Below, piece after piece: positions 1-10,485 of a DNA stretch of 64,000 nucleotides (position 1 is the first letter of the stretch; the number at the start of each line of letters is the position of its first letter). A model generated the notes under the pieces. It worked only from the letters and a program-made list of their open reading frames with translations. It ran no database searches and had not been told where the DNA came from. This DNA comes from Rhizophagus clarus. Lineage: Eukaryota > Glomeromycota > Glomeromycetes > Glomerales > Glomeraceae. Both the position numbers and the translations under genes were made by a program. The stretch spans positions 248,001-312,000 of the forward strand of contig BLAL01000068.1 in the NCBI GenBank assembly GCA_015698045.1, given 5' to 3'.

Positions 1-1761
1 AAGAAGTGGAGAATCCCCTGAAATAGATTGTCGTAAAATTGGAGTATCTTCATTATATTGATAAATTGAAATATAATTTGTAGATGCTGATACAGGTAAA
101 TGATAAGTAATATTTATATTTGTAGTTGATAATGGTATATTTGAATTTATTGACGGATAAGTAGTTTTTATATTTGGATTATTATATCCACAATCTGAAA
201 TCAATCAATCAATCAAAAGATCAAATGAATAAATAGATTATAATATTTTACGATTTATTACACATAAATTATTTCTTTACCGTCAGGAATGAATTTTGGC
301 ATATCTGCTAATAAAAGCTTCCAAGTATATTCGTTTTCATTATAACCTAAGATCATGAGCCCGCTCCGATAAGTTGTAAGTGGATTTCCTGGTGATAAAA
401 TTAAATTCTGCGGGAAATTCCATGTTCCATTATAATTTCCATCACTATCAAGCATAATTCCTTGAACAATACTATTATCAGAGTTTTCAATCTTATTAAA
501 TATTCTTACTAAATAACCACCATAATATAAATAATTAAACATAATATTATCTGTATCATTTATGCCCATTGGATTTATAAATTTGTTAACACTAGACACA
601 GAACTAGAAAAAATAAAAAGTTATTATGAACTCTATGAAAAGTCATAGAAAATATCAAAATATAACAAACCCTGAATTTTGAAATGATATTTTTAATAGA
701 TGGAGTTTTGACGTTTCATTGTGTTTTATTTTTCTTATTTTTAAAAGACACATGCCACCAGTGCTTGTATAAGCAGCATCACAAATATAATCAATATCTA
801 AATTTGGAATTGCAGTTTGATATAATAAGAATGGACCATCAACTTTCATAGTAGGTTTAATAAAATTCATATAAATTTTAGTAGTGAATTCAGATGGATT
901 GATGAATTTATTATGCTCCGTTTGGAAGTCCGTAGAAGTAGAATTCATAGTAACGAATAAAAAACTTCCATCCATTCCAGAAAATAAATAGTAATTTTGC
1001 AGATAAAATTTCCCGTAATTGATTTGATGGAATTTACCATTAACGTCTCTAAAATATAATGAAACAAGTAAATGAATTAATTAATTTTAATTATTTAATG
1101 TGAAAAAATACATACGGTTGGCTGAAATAACTCCATGCAACAGCAGTTTTGGTTTCATAATAAGAAAAAATAAAACTAAATTCTTCACTTTGATGTGATA
1201 AGAGATAGCCATCTACATATAACTCTCCATTTACTATAGGTACAGGTGCGATATATGTATTACTACAAATATTAATCTGGTGTTATTATTAAATATATCT
1301 AAACATGGTATAAATTAAATTTATTTAACAGACCTAACAATTTTTCCTGTTCGAGAAACAAGTAATATATAATAACTTGCTGATGAAAGATCGGTAGAAT
1401 TTACATAGAGTATCGACATGAAATTTGGAAAGGCTCGTTCGACATCAATTCGATAGTATTGACCGGAAGGTCCAAAACAAAAATTATATTCTGGAAATGG
1501 ATAATCAACTTTGACTACATCAATAGTACTATTTGGATATACAACACGAAAATCGATTCGTGGTTCAATACAGGATTCATTTATGGGTTTAATTAATTGT
1601 ATAACTAAGATATTATCACTAAAGGGCGTTAATTCATAGATTTTAAATCCAGGCTCGGTCTCGTTATATGAAATCGAATTATAAGAACATACAGGATTTA
1701 TAAATAGTAGTATGAGAGTTATAGAATAAAATAATAAACCATTTGTCCCTGATAAATTCAT
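1..1761 (-). CDS. Secreted or surface glycoprotein, 5' part of a spliced gene (cut by the window edge)
   Basis: Five exons read continuously on the minus strand: 1761-1334, 1262-1116, 1048-671, 603-281 and 194-1. Junctions follow GT/AG (donors GTCTGT, GTATGT, GTTTGT, GTAAAG) and phases match. I start at the second Met (MNLSG), because the upstream in-frame MKIKKKKKKM comes from a poly-T tract. Residues 1 to about 27 form a hydrophobic signal peptide (LLFYSITLILLFINPVCS). The mature part has many NxS/T sites and few cysteines. Near the edge it enters a Thr/Ser/Asn/Ile-rich stretch (PLSTTNINITYHLPVSAS) that looks like a beta-sandwich domain, possibly Ig- or fibronectin-like. I recall similar large secreted proteins in Rhizophagus but know of no function. 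The 3' end is outside the window. Confidence 0.75.
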
Positions 1762-3810
1762 TTTTTTTTTTTTTTTTTTGATTTTCAACTAAAAGAGCAA
1801 TACAGCTTAAATAGATTTTAATGTCTTATCATATTACTTAATGCGGTTACTGTGCATCAAAAGTTATTATTATTCTTTTTGTGAACAATAATGTCTAATC
1901 TATTTTTAAAAACAATATTATAAATAAAACAATTGACATATTTGCTGATCTCAATTGCCGATCCACACTATATAATCGTACCCGATCCCGACGCTAATAC
2001 AAAATACTAATAACCGATAATAATCGACGAATGATTGGCACATGATACAATATTAACTCGTGTTTCAAATATATTACATAAAAATAAATATAATTGGTCT
2101 TTTAACTTGTTTCTACTTAAGATTTCCTTGCGTTGATAATAAGTTGTTACGGTTGATATGTTTGAATTTTGAGGTAATTTATTAACTAAAAAATAGCATA
2201 AGTTAAATTAATTAATTATAATTAACAACGAAGAAAAACAAAATTAACATCGATCTTCCACAATAAACCGTTCCTAAAAATCTGTATGGAAAAAAATATT
2301 AGTTAATAACTATTAGTAATAGATGTATTTTTAATGATTAATATGATATTTAATAATAATAATTACTTGAATAATAGATGATGTCTAAAATTAACCAAAT
2401 AAAAATCACTTAACCGATTGGCCGCAGGCCCGCAGCACTACTACCTGATCTTACTATTTTAAGTTCCTATCAAGGTGATCACCAAAGGTAACCTTTGATG
2501 ACCAGTGAGATGACATGATTTTAGTGGATGATATTATATATACTTTTTTTTTTTGTATTTATTACATAAGAAATCTACAACCGTTGTTCACAAGGTCACA
2601 ATTTTAACCCCCTCCTAAATCTTAATTATGTTTTATAATTATCTGTTATAGAACAAATGATAAATTATAAAATGGCAACGGAGATTAAATATTTGACAGT
2701 ATTTTAGTTATTTAAGTCACCAAATTTATTAGTGAATAGTCAAAAATGAACCCTAAAATATTTTTTTTTTGTACCCTAAATATTTGCGTTAAACAAATTT
2801 TTCCAATACCGAACAAATTTTCCATTATAAAGGCGCGTCATTATTTGGCACTTTTTAGGGAAAAAGCCACGTGTTTCTATAAGTCAATTTTAATTTCAGA
2901 GGGCGCAACATGGGTTTTGTCCATAAATTCGCCGTAATGACTCCAATTGTAATTCGAGACTTTCTTAATATGTTAGTTACTACTATGCTTTAAGTAGTAT
3001 ATAGTCATATTTAAGCATAAGTGTTTAAAATATTTTTTAGTCGTCAAATACAATTGATCTAGCCTTTGAAATTATTATCGCCAAGAAGGCTCAAGCAATA
3101 TTTTGTTTAAAAACATAATTATTATTGATATAATTATTCAGCATAATAAAAACATTTTAAATAGGGTAGGGCAAATCGGACTAAATAAATAACTTATCCG
3201 TACTTAACATATTATACATTAAGTTCAATTGCACAACAACCTCTTTTCAAACAATTAACTTTTTTTAAGTTTTACAATAACAAAGTAAAAGAGATGTGGT
3301 TTGAAAACTGTTACAGGTCGATTAAATAGCAAAGTATCAGTACTGCAGTGCTTGCGATAACTATTTATATTGACATTTGTACGTTATTATTCGTTATTAA
3401 CAATTTTCAAACATTAAATATTAGTAATTTCATTTTTTTTATTCAACTAATTATATCGTTTTCCGTGTCAATGCGAATTTATGTTATATGTTTAAAATAA
3501 ATTTATATGTATTAAATCATCTCAATAGGGCACAACAGCTAATATGATTAAGATTAGCAAGTTTCAATACTTGTATGATTGATTTTAGATGGTAGAAGTC
3601 TACACATTCTTCCTAACAATTGTTATAATCAATTCATACATGTCGATCAATTTAACTCTATTAAAATAAATTGCTCAATTACAAACTAATTTTATTTATG
3701 TAAAATAAATGAATCAGTGTTGAACAAACTAAATTTAATTGCAAATGTTTAATATAATTATATCATAAATGTCAATTTTACAAATTTATATTAATTATTA
3801 TTATATTTAA
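1762..3810. other. Intergenic, no gene recognised
   Basis: AT-rich DNA between two minus-strand genes. The plus-strand 63-codon frame at 2746-2937 shows no domain, splice sites or family resemblance. No repeat with a clear partner elsewhere in the window was seen. The left end (1762-1850) should contain the promoter of the secreted-protein gene and starts with a run of about 18 T next to its ATG. Confidence 0.5.
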
Positions 3811-6800
3811 TTATTCATTTATGATTGCACAATCTGAACATTCAGATTTATCATCAATATAACTTAAAAGATTTTCTGTAGACGAATTAAGCAATCGAGA
3901 TGTATAAAAAGCTTGCGGATGAATACTTACTTTTCTATCATCATTTGGAGAAGAGAAGTGTAAAATTCTATAATTTTCTGCTTTTTCAATGTCTGCTTTA
4001 TATAAATTATTCATGGAAATTGATGAAAGTGATCTATATAATTCCATTACATCGGGTCTATTTATTGGATTTGAATCCCAACATTTTTTCATTAAATCAA
4101 TGTAACACCTTGGTGCGACTTGATCATTTATTTCCGGTCTAACCCCATCACAAATATTTACTACTAAGCGTTCATCATGCGCACGATCGTCAAAAGGTTG
4201 CCTTTCAGTTGCCACAAAGTACATAATCATACCAAAACTATAGATATCTGCTGCTTCAGTGTAAGCTTTCCCTCTTAATACTTCAGGAGCAATATAAGGA
4301 GTAACGCCATAAATTTTCGTTTTATCTATGTTACCAACTTCTCCACATAATCCCATATCAGAGATAAATATTTTATTATTAATGTGTGGCTTCATAAAAG
4401 GATTACTAAATAATATATTTCCTGTATGAAAATCACGATGTACTACTTGTTTATCATGAAGTTCTCTAAGTCCACTAGCAATATAAAATAATGTTTGTAT
4501 TCTCTTTTTCCAGTTAAAATGCTTATAATTTTCATTTGTACTCATCCAATGATCAAACCTTCCACCTGCTGCATAGTGAAGAACAATAATGTAATTCTTT
4601 GTACTCGGATCTTGAGATATCCCATATACTTTTAAAATACTACTATGTGTTGGTTTGGTTGAATATGCTTTAACCTATTAAGTAATAAACATAAAAAGTA
4701 TTTGATTAAAATTCACTTTAACTGTTAACAAAGATATAAAGAAATTTCTTACCTCTTTTAGTAATTCATTAATAAGATTTTGCGAATTGTTTAAACATTT
4801 TAAAGCAATTTCTTTATTTGAAACTCTTTTATATTTTTCACCCTGACTTTCCAAATATAATGGTCCATCCTTCCATATAGCTGAATATACTGTAGAATAA
4901 CCACCTTTTCCTATTTGTTTAATCCTATCAAATTGATTGTATGGTATCCACTCAAATATTAAATCATCATATTTAAGTATTTCAAATTGTATTTCTTGAA
5001 TTGTCTTGTTAATTTTTTCATTACTAGTTGGAGAGTTTTTGGTGTTTATAAACTTATCTTGTACTAAAATATAATCATTTGATTTTGAATTTTGGGAAAT
5101 TCCATATATTATAAGGAAGCTACTACTAATTGCTGGATATTTTTTAACCTAATAAATATAGATAAAAAATTAATACTATAATGCTAAGAAAAGTATCAAA
5201 ACATTTGTAAAATTTATACCTCATTCATTACAAACTGGGTAAGATTTTGTGAATTATTTAATTGTTTTAAGATAACATTTTTATTCGAATTTCTTTTATA
5301 ACTATACTTGTAATATTCATTTAATGGACCATCTCGCCATATTGCTGAATATATTGTTGCCAAACTATTTTTGTATATTTCTTTGATTTCATAAAACTTA
5401 TTATATGGTATCCATTCAAATACTATATCGTCAGTTTTCAACTGCATTTCCTGAACAAAATTGTCAATTTCTTTATTTCCACTCATATGATTCATGAAAT
5501 TTAAGACTAAAATATAATCATTTGTATCTGGATTTTGTGATATTCCATATATTATATAAATATCTTTACCAAATTCTTTAATTGAATAACTTTTGACCTA
5601 AAATAAATATTGTAAATAAAAATTAAAATAATCTAAATAATTATTAATATCGTCATTATACCTCATTTATTACAATATCAACATAATTTTGTGAATTATG
5701 TAAGCATTTTAAAGCAACTTTTTTATTTGAATCTCTTGTATATTTATTTTCAACAGTACTATAATATAATGGGCCATTTTTCCATATTGCTGAATAAACT
5801 GTTATAAAATTATTTTTGTTTTCTTCTTTAACTTTAAACAATTGATTGTATGGTATCCATTCAAATATCGTATTCCATGGATTATTAATTTTTAGCTGCA
5901 TTTTCCAAATAAAATTGTCAACTTTTTCATTTCCACTGGTCCAATTTGTAAGGTTTATGGAATTATTTAGGACCAAAATATAATCATTTGTATATGGATT
6001 TTGGGATATTCCAGATAATACATAAAATTCTTTATCTTTTGTTAAATACTCTTTGACCTGAAGTATAAATAAAAAAAATTAATAATGTTATATTAAAAAT
6101 ATTATATTAATAAAAAGTGTGGAAATTTTATACCTCATTTATTACAAATTCAATGAGATCTTGAGAGTCATGCAAACATTTTAAAACAACCTCTCTAATA
6201 GAATGTCCTGAATCATCCTTCCATATTGCTGAATATACTGTTATTACTGTTATTGATTTATTTTGATCTATTTTTTTCATTTCTTCAAACTGATAATATG
6301 GTATCCATTTAAACATATAGCTTTTAGTTTTCAATTGAATTTCACGAATAAAATCTACAATTTTTTCATTTATAACACTATACAAATCTGTAAGATCTTT
6401 TTGAACTAAAATATAATCCTTCGTATATATATTTTGGGATATCCCATACAAACTTGTTAAATGCTGAAAATACGAATAATGAATTAATATTATATTAAAA
6501 AAGTATAAAATATTGTAGAATTTTATACCTTGTTTATTACAGATTCAATGAGATTTTGTGAGTTGTGCAAACACTTCAAGATAACTCTACTTTTAGAATC
6601 TCTTATATAACATCTATAAGAGTTATTATAGTACAATGGACCATTACTCCATATTGCTGAATATACTGTCATAAGGTGATTTCCGCCTGCTTCTTCAATT
6701 TGATCAAACTCATTGTATGGTATCCATTCAAGTACTGTATTATCATGTTTGTTAGTTTTTAATTGTATTTCTTGAATGAGATTATCAATTTTTACATCTC

Positions 6801-8225
6801 CACTTGTCCGATTTATATTATTTTGGATTAAAATATATTCATTTGTATCCGGATTTTGAGATATTCCACACAATGCAAAAAAGTCGTCATTTCTTGCTGA
6901 ATATTTCTTAGCCTAAGTATAACCAAATAAGGTTAGTATACCGTGCTAAAAAGTATGAAAATCATTTGTAAAAATTAATACCTCTTTTATTACAAATTCT
7001 ATGGAATTTTGTGAATCATGCAAAAGTGTTAAGGCAATTTCTTTATTTGAATCTCTTGTATATTCTTTATTTTTCCAGGTTAATGGACCATTTTTCCATA
7101 TTGCTGAACATACTGTTATAGGACCATTTTTACCTGTTTCTTTAATTTTATCAAACTGACTGTATGGTATCCATTCAAATACTGGATTAGTTTTTAATTG
7201 TCTTTCTTGAATGAAGTCATCTATTTTTTCATTGCCACTTTTCCGAGTAAGATTATTTTGAATTAAAATGTAATCCTTTGTATCTGGATTTTGAGATATT
7301 CCATACAATACAAGGAACATATAAATTCTTGACGAATATTTTTTTACCTAAACATAAATAAAAGTGATAAATATGCCATTAAAAAAACATTAAAATATTT
7401 GTAAAAATTTATACCTCTTTTATTACAAATCCTATGGAATTTTGTGAATCATGCAAAAGTGTTAAGGCAATTTCTTTATTTGAATCTCTTGTATATTCTT
7501 TATTTTTCCAGGTTAATGGACCATTTTTCCATATTGCTGAACATACTGTTATAGAACCATTTTTACCTGTTTCTTTAATTTTATCAAACTGACTGTATGG
7601 TATCCATTCAAATACTACATCACATACTATATTAGTTTTTAATTGTCTTTCTCGAATGAAGTCATCTATTTTTTCATTTCCGCTTTTCCAATCTGTGAGA
7701 TTTATAGAATTATTTTGAACTAAAATGTAATCCTTTGTATCTGGATTTTGAGATATTCCATATAATACAAGAAACATATAATTTCTTGGTGAATATTTTT
7801 TTACCTAAACATAAATAAAAGTGATAAATATGCCATTAAAAAAACATTAAAATATTTGTAAAAATTTATACCTCTTTTATTACAAATTCTATGGAATTTT
7901 GTGAATCATGCAAAAGTATTAAAACAATTTCTTTATTTGAATCTCTTGTATATTCTTTATTTTTCAAATTATAGGTTAATGGACCATTTTTCCATATTGC
8001 TGAACATACTGTTATAGGACCATTTTTACCTATTTCTTTAATTTTATCAAACTGACTGTATGGTATCCATTCAAATATTACATCACAACAACAATCTTCA
8101 ATTTTTGATTGCCTTTCTTGAACGAAATCATCAATTCTTTCATTTCCGCTAGTCCAATCTGTAAATTTGTTTTTTAAATATTTTGAATACTCTAAATGAT
8201 CAATATTTTTATCCCGAGAAGACAT
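3811..8225 (-). CDS. TKL-like protein kinase with eight tandem N-lobe units
   Basis: Nine exons: 8225-7872, 7804-7415, 7347-6982, 6912-6529, 6463-6134, 6057-5662, 5597-5220, 5148-4753, 4674-3811. All lengths are multiples of three and all junctions are phase 0, giving about 1,285 residues. Exons 1-8 each carry an N-lobe: linker (T)SGNEKIDDFIQ, FEWIPYNQF, SAIWKDGPL and a VALK-like strand ending in NE. Each from exon 2 on opens with the beta4/beta5 block K.YS...LYGISQNP.TNDYILV. Only exon 8 has a full glycine loop (GKGGYSTVYSA) with EIALKCL. In exons 1-3 the VALK lysine is replaced by I or T. Exon 9 is the C-lobe: hinge VLHYAAGG, VVHRDFHTGNILF, SDMG in place of DFG, APEVLRG, ADIYSFGMIMYF and CWDSNPINRPDV. 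Exons 2 and 3 are almost identical, a recent duplication. The start MSSRDKNIDHLEYSKYLKNK matches the start of the giant gene at 37590. Probably cytosolic Ser/Thr kinase; substrate unknown. Confidence 0.85.
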
Positions 8226-8304
8226 TTTTATTTTTATATATGTCTAAAAAGATTTTTGAATAAAGTCTTATTTATAAAAAATTGTAGTGGTCATATGCGC
8301 AATT
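8226..8304 (-). promoter_or_regulatory. Conserved core promoter of the 3811-8225 kinase gene
   Basis: Reading on the minus strand upstream of the ATG at 8225, a TATA-like box TATAAATA lies at 8276-8269 and a box GTCATATGCGCAATT (here on the plus strand, with a central TGCGCA palindrome) at 8290-8304. The same two elements occur at almost the same distances upstream of the giant kinase gene (TATAAATA at 37642-37635; TGCGCAATT at about 37663-37671), while the sequence between them differs more. That spacing argues for function. The factor that binds the TGCGCA box is unknown. Confidence 0.6.
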
Positions 8305-8420
8305 TATTTATTTATTTATTTATTTATTAATGTTGCGACTGGAGGTCGTATTACATTAAAAAGCATAATCTATAACTAGTAAAATATATGCTAACCTATG
8401 AATACAAAATCCCCACATAA
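8305..8420 (-). mobile_element. Very short 5'-truncated LINE-type insertion with (TTTA)n tail
   Basis: A 116-bp insert begins with a (TTTA)n run (the 3' tail of a minus-strand retroposon) and is bounded by a perfect 15-bp target duplication GTCATATGCGCAATT at 8290-8304 and 8421-8435. The paralogous promoter at 37656-37673 has the box once with no insert, and so acts as an empty site. The body (starting AATGTTGCGACTGGAGGTCG) is not recognisably coding. The tail and duplication length match the larger LINE fragment at 56454-57762, but the bodies are not clearly the same family. Confidence 0.8.
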
Positions 8421-8435
8421 GTCATATGCGCAATT

Positions 8436-9339
8436 CATGCATAACATATAAATATGATGACATGTCGATCACTAATTAAAAAACTGACATTCCCGACCCG
8501 CTTCTAAAAATAGATTTTATTTATCATTTATGTCACTCCCTCTTCGTTTCCATAATCCATAATTTTGTTAAATTTAGTCTCATTAGTCGAAAAAAACTAA
8601 TATTCCAAATATTTCAACATAAAATTCTCGGCATTAACAGACGACAGACGGATACCATTTTAAGTTTATAGTTTTCACAAGAAATAAAATTTATGGGTGA
8701 AAATTACTATGTCACATGATGCGGTGAATTTCACCACACATGGAAAATTCGCAAGAATTTTTCTTAATATACATTTTATTTAACATGATATAGTGAATTT
8801 CACCGTATTTTTAATTCATCAAGTAATTTATAAAATTTTATTGGTTAAATACTACTGTAAAATTTAATAATGTGCATTTATATAAGTTACACATAAATTT
8901 TATTTGAACTAACTTTTTTAGTTTTATCTGATTAAATAACAAAGAAAAAGAAGTGATTATGAAGAGTACAATAAAATAGATAATAAAGAATAAACAGATG
9001 AAAGAAAAATGATGAAAATAAACAAATAAAAGATGATAATAGGAAACAAATAAGAAGTGATGATAGGAATGGTAGAAAATGACTAAGAGATTGATGAAAG
9101 ATGAAGATGGACAAAAGAAAAGGATGAAAAATGATGATATAGATGGATGAATGATGTAGAGTCGGAGAGAATCATCTAAAAAGATAAAAACATAATGTTA
9201 ATATGTGTCTCATCAAAGAAACTTCTAAAGTGTTAATTCAAATTATTTTAATGCAATACCATTGTGTCTATATATATATATACACATATACATATGTCCA
9301 TTGCATAATCCACATTTGACTTCTATTCTCTCTCTTTTT
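8436..9339. other. Intergenic with GGTGAATTTCACC near-palindromes and purine-rich tract
   Basis: No gene seen. Two GTGAATTTCACC near-palindromes lie at about 8726-8738 and 8809-8822, and related sequences recur at about 10371-10385 and 10440-10465. A GATGA/AAGA-rich low-complexity tract covers 8935-9170 and explains the long phenylalanine/serine-rich minus-strand frame there, which is not a gene. A short (TA)n run is at about 9271-9285. Confidence 0.4.
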
Positions 9340-10260
9340 GTGTATGGAATATAGCTAATCATGATCTTAGGTTAACATGATGGTGATTTTAATCAAAAAT
9401 CTACACTTTAAATCATTTAAAAAAAAATGAAACAAACCCGTTAAAAAATTTTTTGTTAAAATCAGTTACTTAAAAAAAACTTCGGCTTCTCTACTGAAAA
9501 CACATGCTTCTAAAGTTCCGAAGTGTTGGCCCTAAAAAAATGAAAAAACAAAACATAAACAAAGTTTTGTTAAGAAATACTTTAAACTCTCACTCCTTAT
9601 CAATTTTGCATTTATACTGTAGAAAAAGCTATCTAAATAAAATAAAAGTGAATATTAGTAAATGTTTTAGGGAAGATCAATCCAAAAAAAAGAATCCTTA
9701 CTAAAATCCATGCCTAACACATCTAAAAGTATTCATCTAAAAAGATAAAAACTGAACTGCTGATATATGTTTCATATCTTCACAGAAATTCCTATATATC
9801 CAGAGACTCAACCGTCCAATAAAAAAAAAAATTGAAATGTTAGAAAATGTTTTGTAACTGTAATTTCCTACTATTTTTCTCACAAAATACCAAGAACAAA
9901 GCCATCTAAAAAATTAACAAATTAATAATTATTAAAACTTGCTTGTCAAAATGAAACAAAGAAAAATTAGAAGGCTTATCAAATTGTTGCGTCTAGAGAA
10001 CCAAAATAACTCCCAAAAAAATAAAAAAAAGAGCTTTACTCTTCCCTTCTATTTCTCGTAATTTCCTTTCTTCTTTTGTTTTTCTCCTTTCGCTTGTACT
10101 GCACTTACACTTCCCATTCCCTTTTCTTGTTCTTTCCTATTCCTTTTCCTTTGTCCTTGCAAAAAAAACACTACAATGTCATGTCTAGGGTCTGACTGAA
10201 AAAATAATAAAATTGAAACGCCAGAAAACGTTTCATTAAAGAAGTTTTTCAACAGAAAGG
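9340..10260 (-). repeat. Dispersed repeat of intron-like units, copy 1 (inverted)
   Basis: On the minus strand this carries repeated units made of a CTAAC/CTGAC-like branch-point motif, a pyrimidine run, an AG-like end and a short block resembling ACGGCCAGTTCTTTGG...TAGACGCG. Examples are CTAACATTTCAATT then a T run then GACGGTTGAGTC (near 9840-9800), and TTTTTTTCAGTCAGACCCTAGACATG (near 10200). The end near 9350-9400 matches the end of the copy near 17990-18070 (ACCATCATGTT then CACCTAAGATCATGAT, inverted). No open frame is conserved between copies. Confidence 0.6.
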
Positions 10261-10485
10261 AGGAAAGGGCTAGGGGAAGGGAAAGAGCAAAATGGTAGAA
10301 GTGCTTTCTTTTTATTTTTTAAATTTTTTTGGGTAAAGCATTGATTACGTGTAATGCGTTATGTAACTTAGGTGAAATTCACCATTTCATCACAAAATAT
10401 TTTAAACTTAAATATTATGAAAATCATGGTGAAATTCTGACTTTTACCACCCGGTGAATTTAAAACCAACAGTTATTCATAAATT

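Noticed and set aside
2746-2937. 63-codon plus-strand frame
   Set aside because: No domain, no conserved start context and no splice signals; length is within chance in this DNA.
8932-9114. Ser/Phe-rich minus-strand frame
   Set aside because: It is the complement of a GATGA/AAGA low-complexity tract.
8700-10470. A transposon bounded by the GGTGAATTTCACC-type near-palindromes at 8726, 8809, 10371 and 10455
   Set aside because: The motifs are not terminal inverted repeats in consistent positions, no target duplication was found, and the other copies of the internal repeat lack them.
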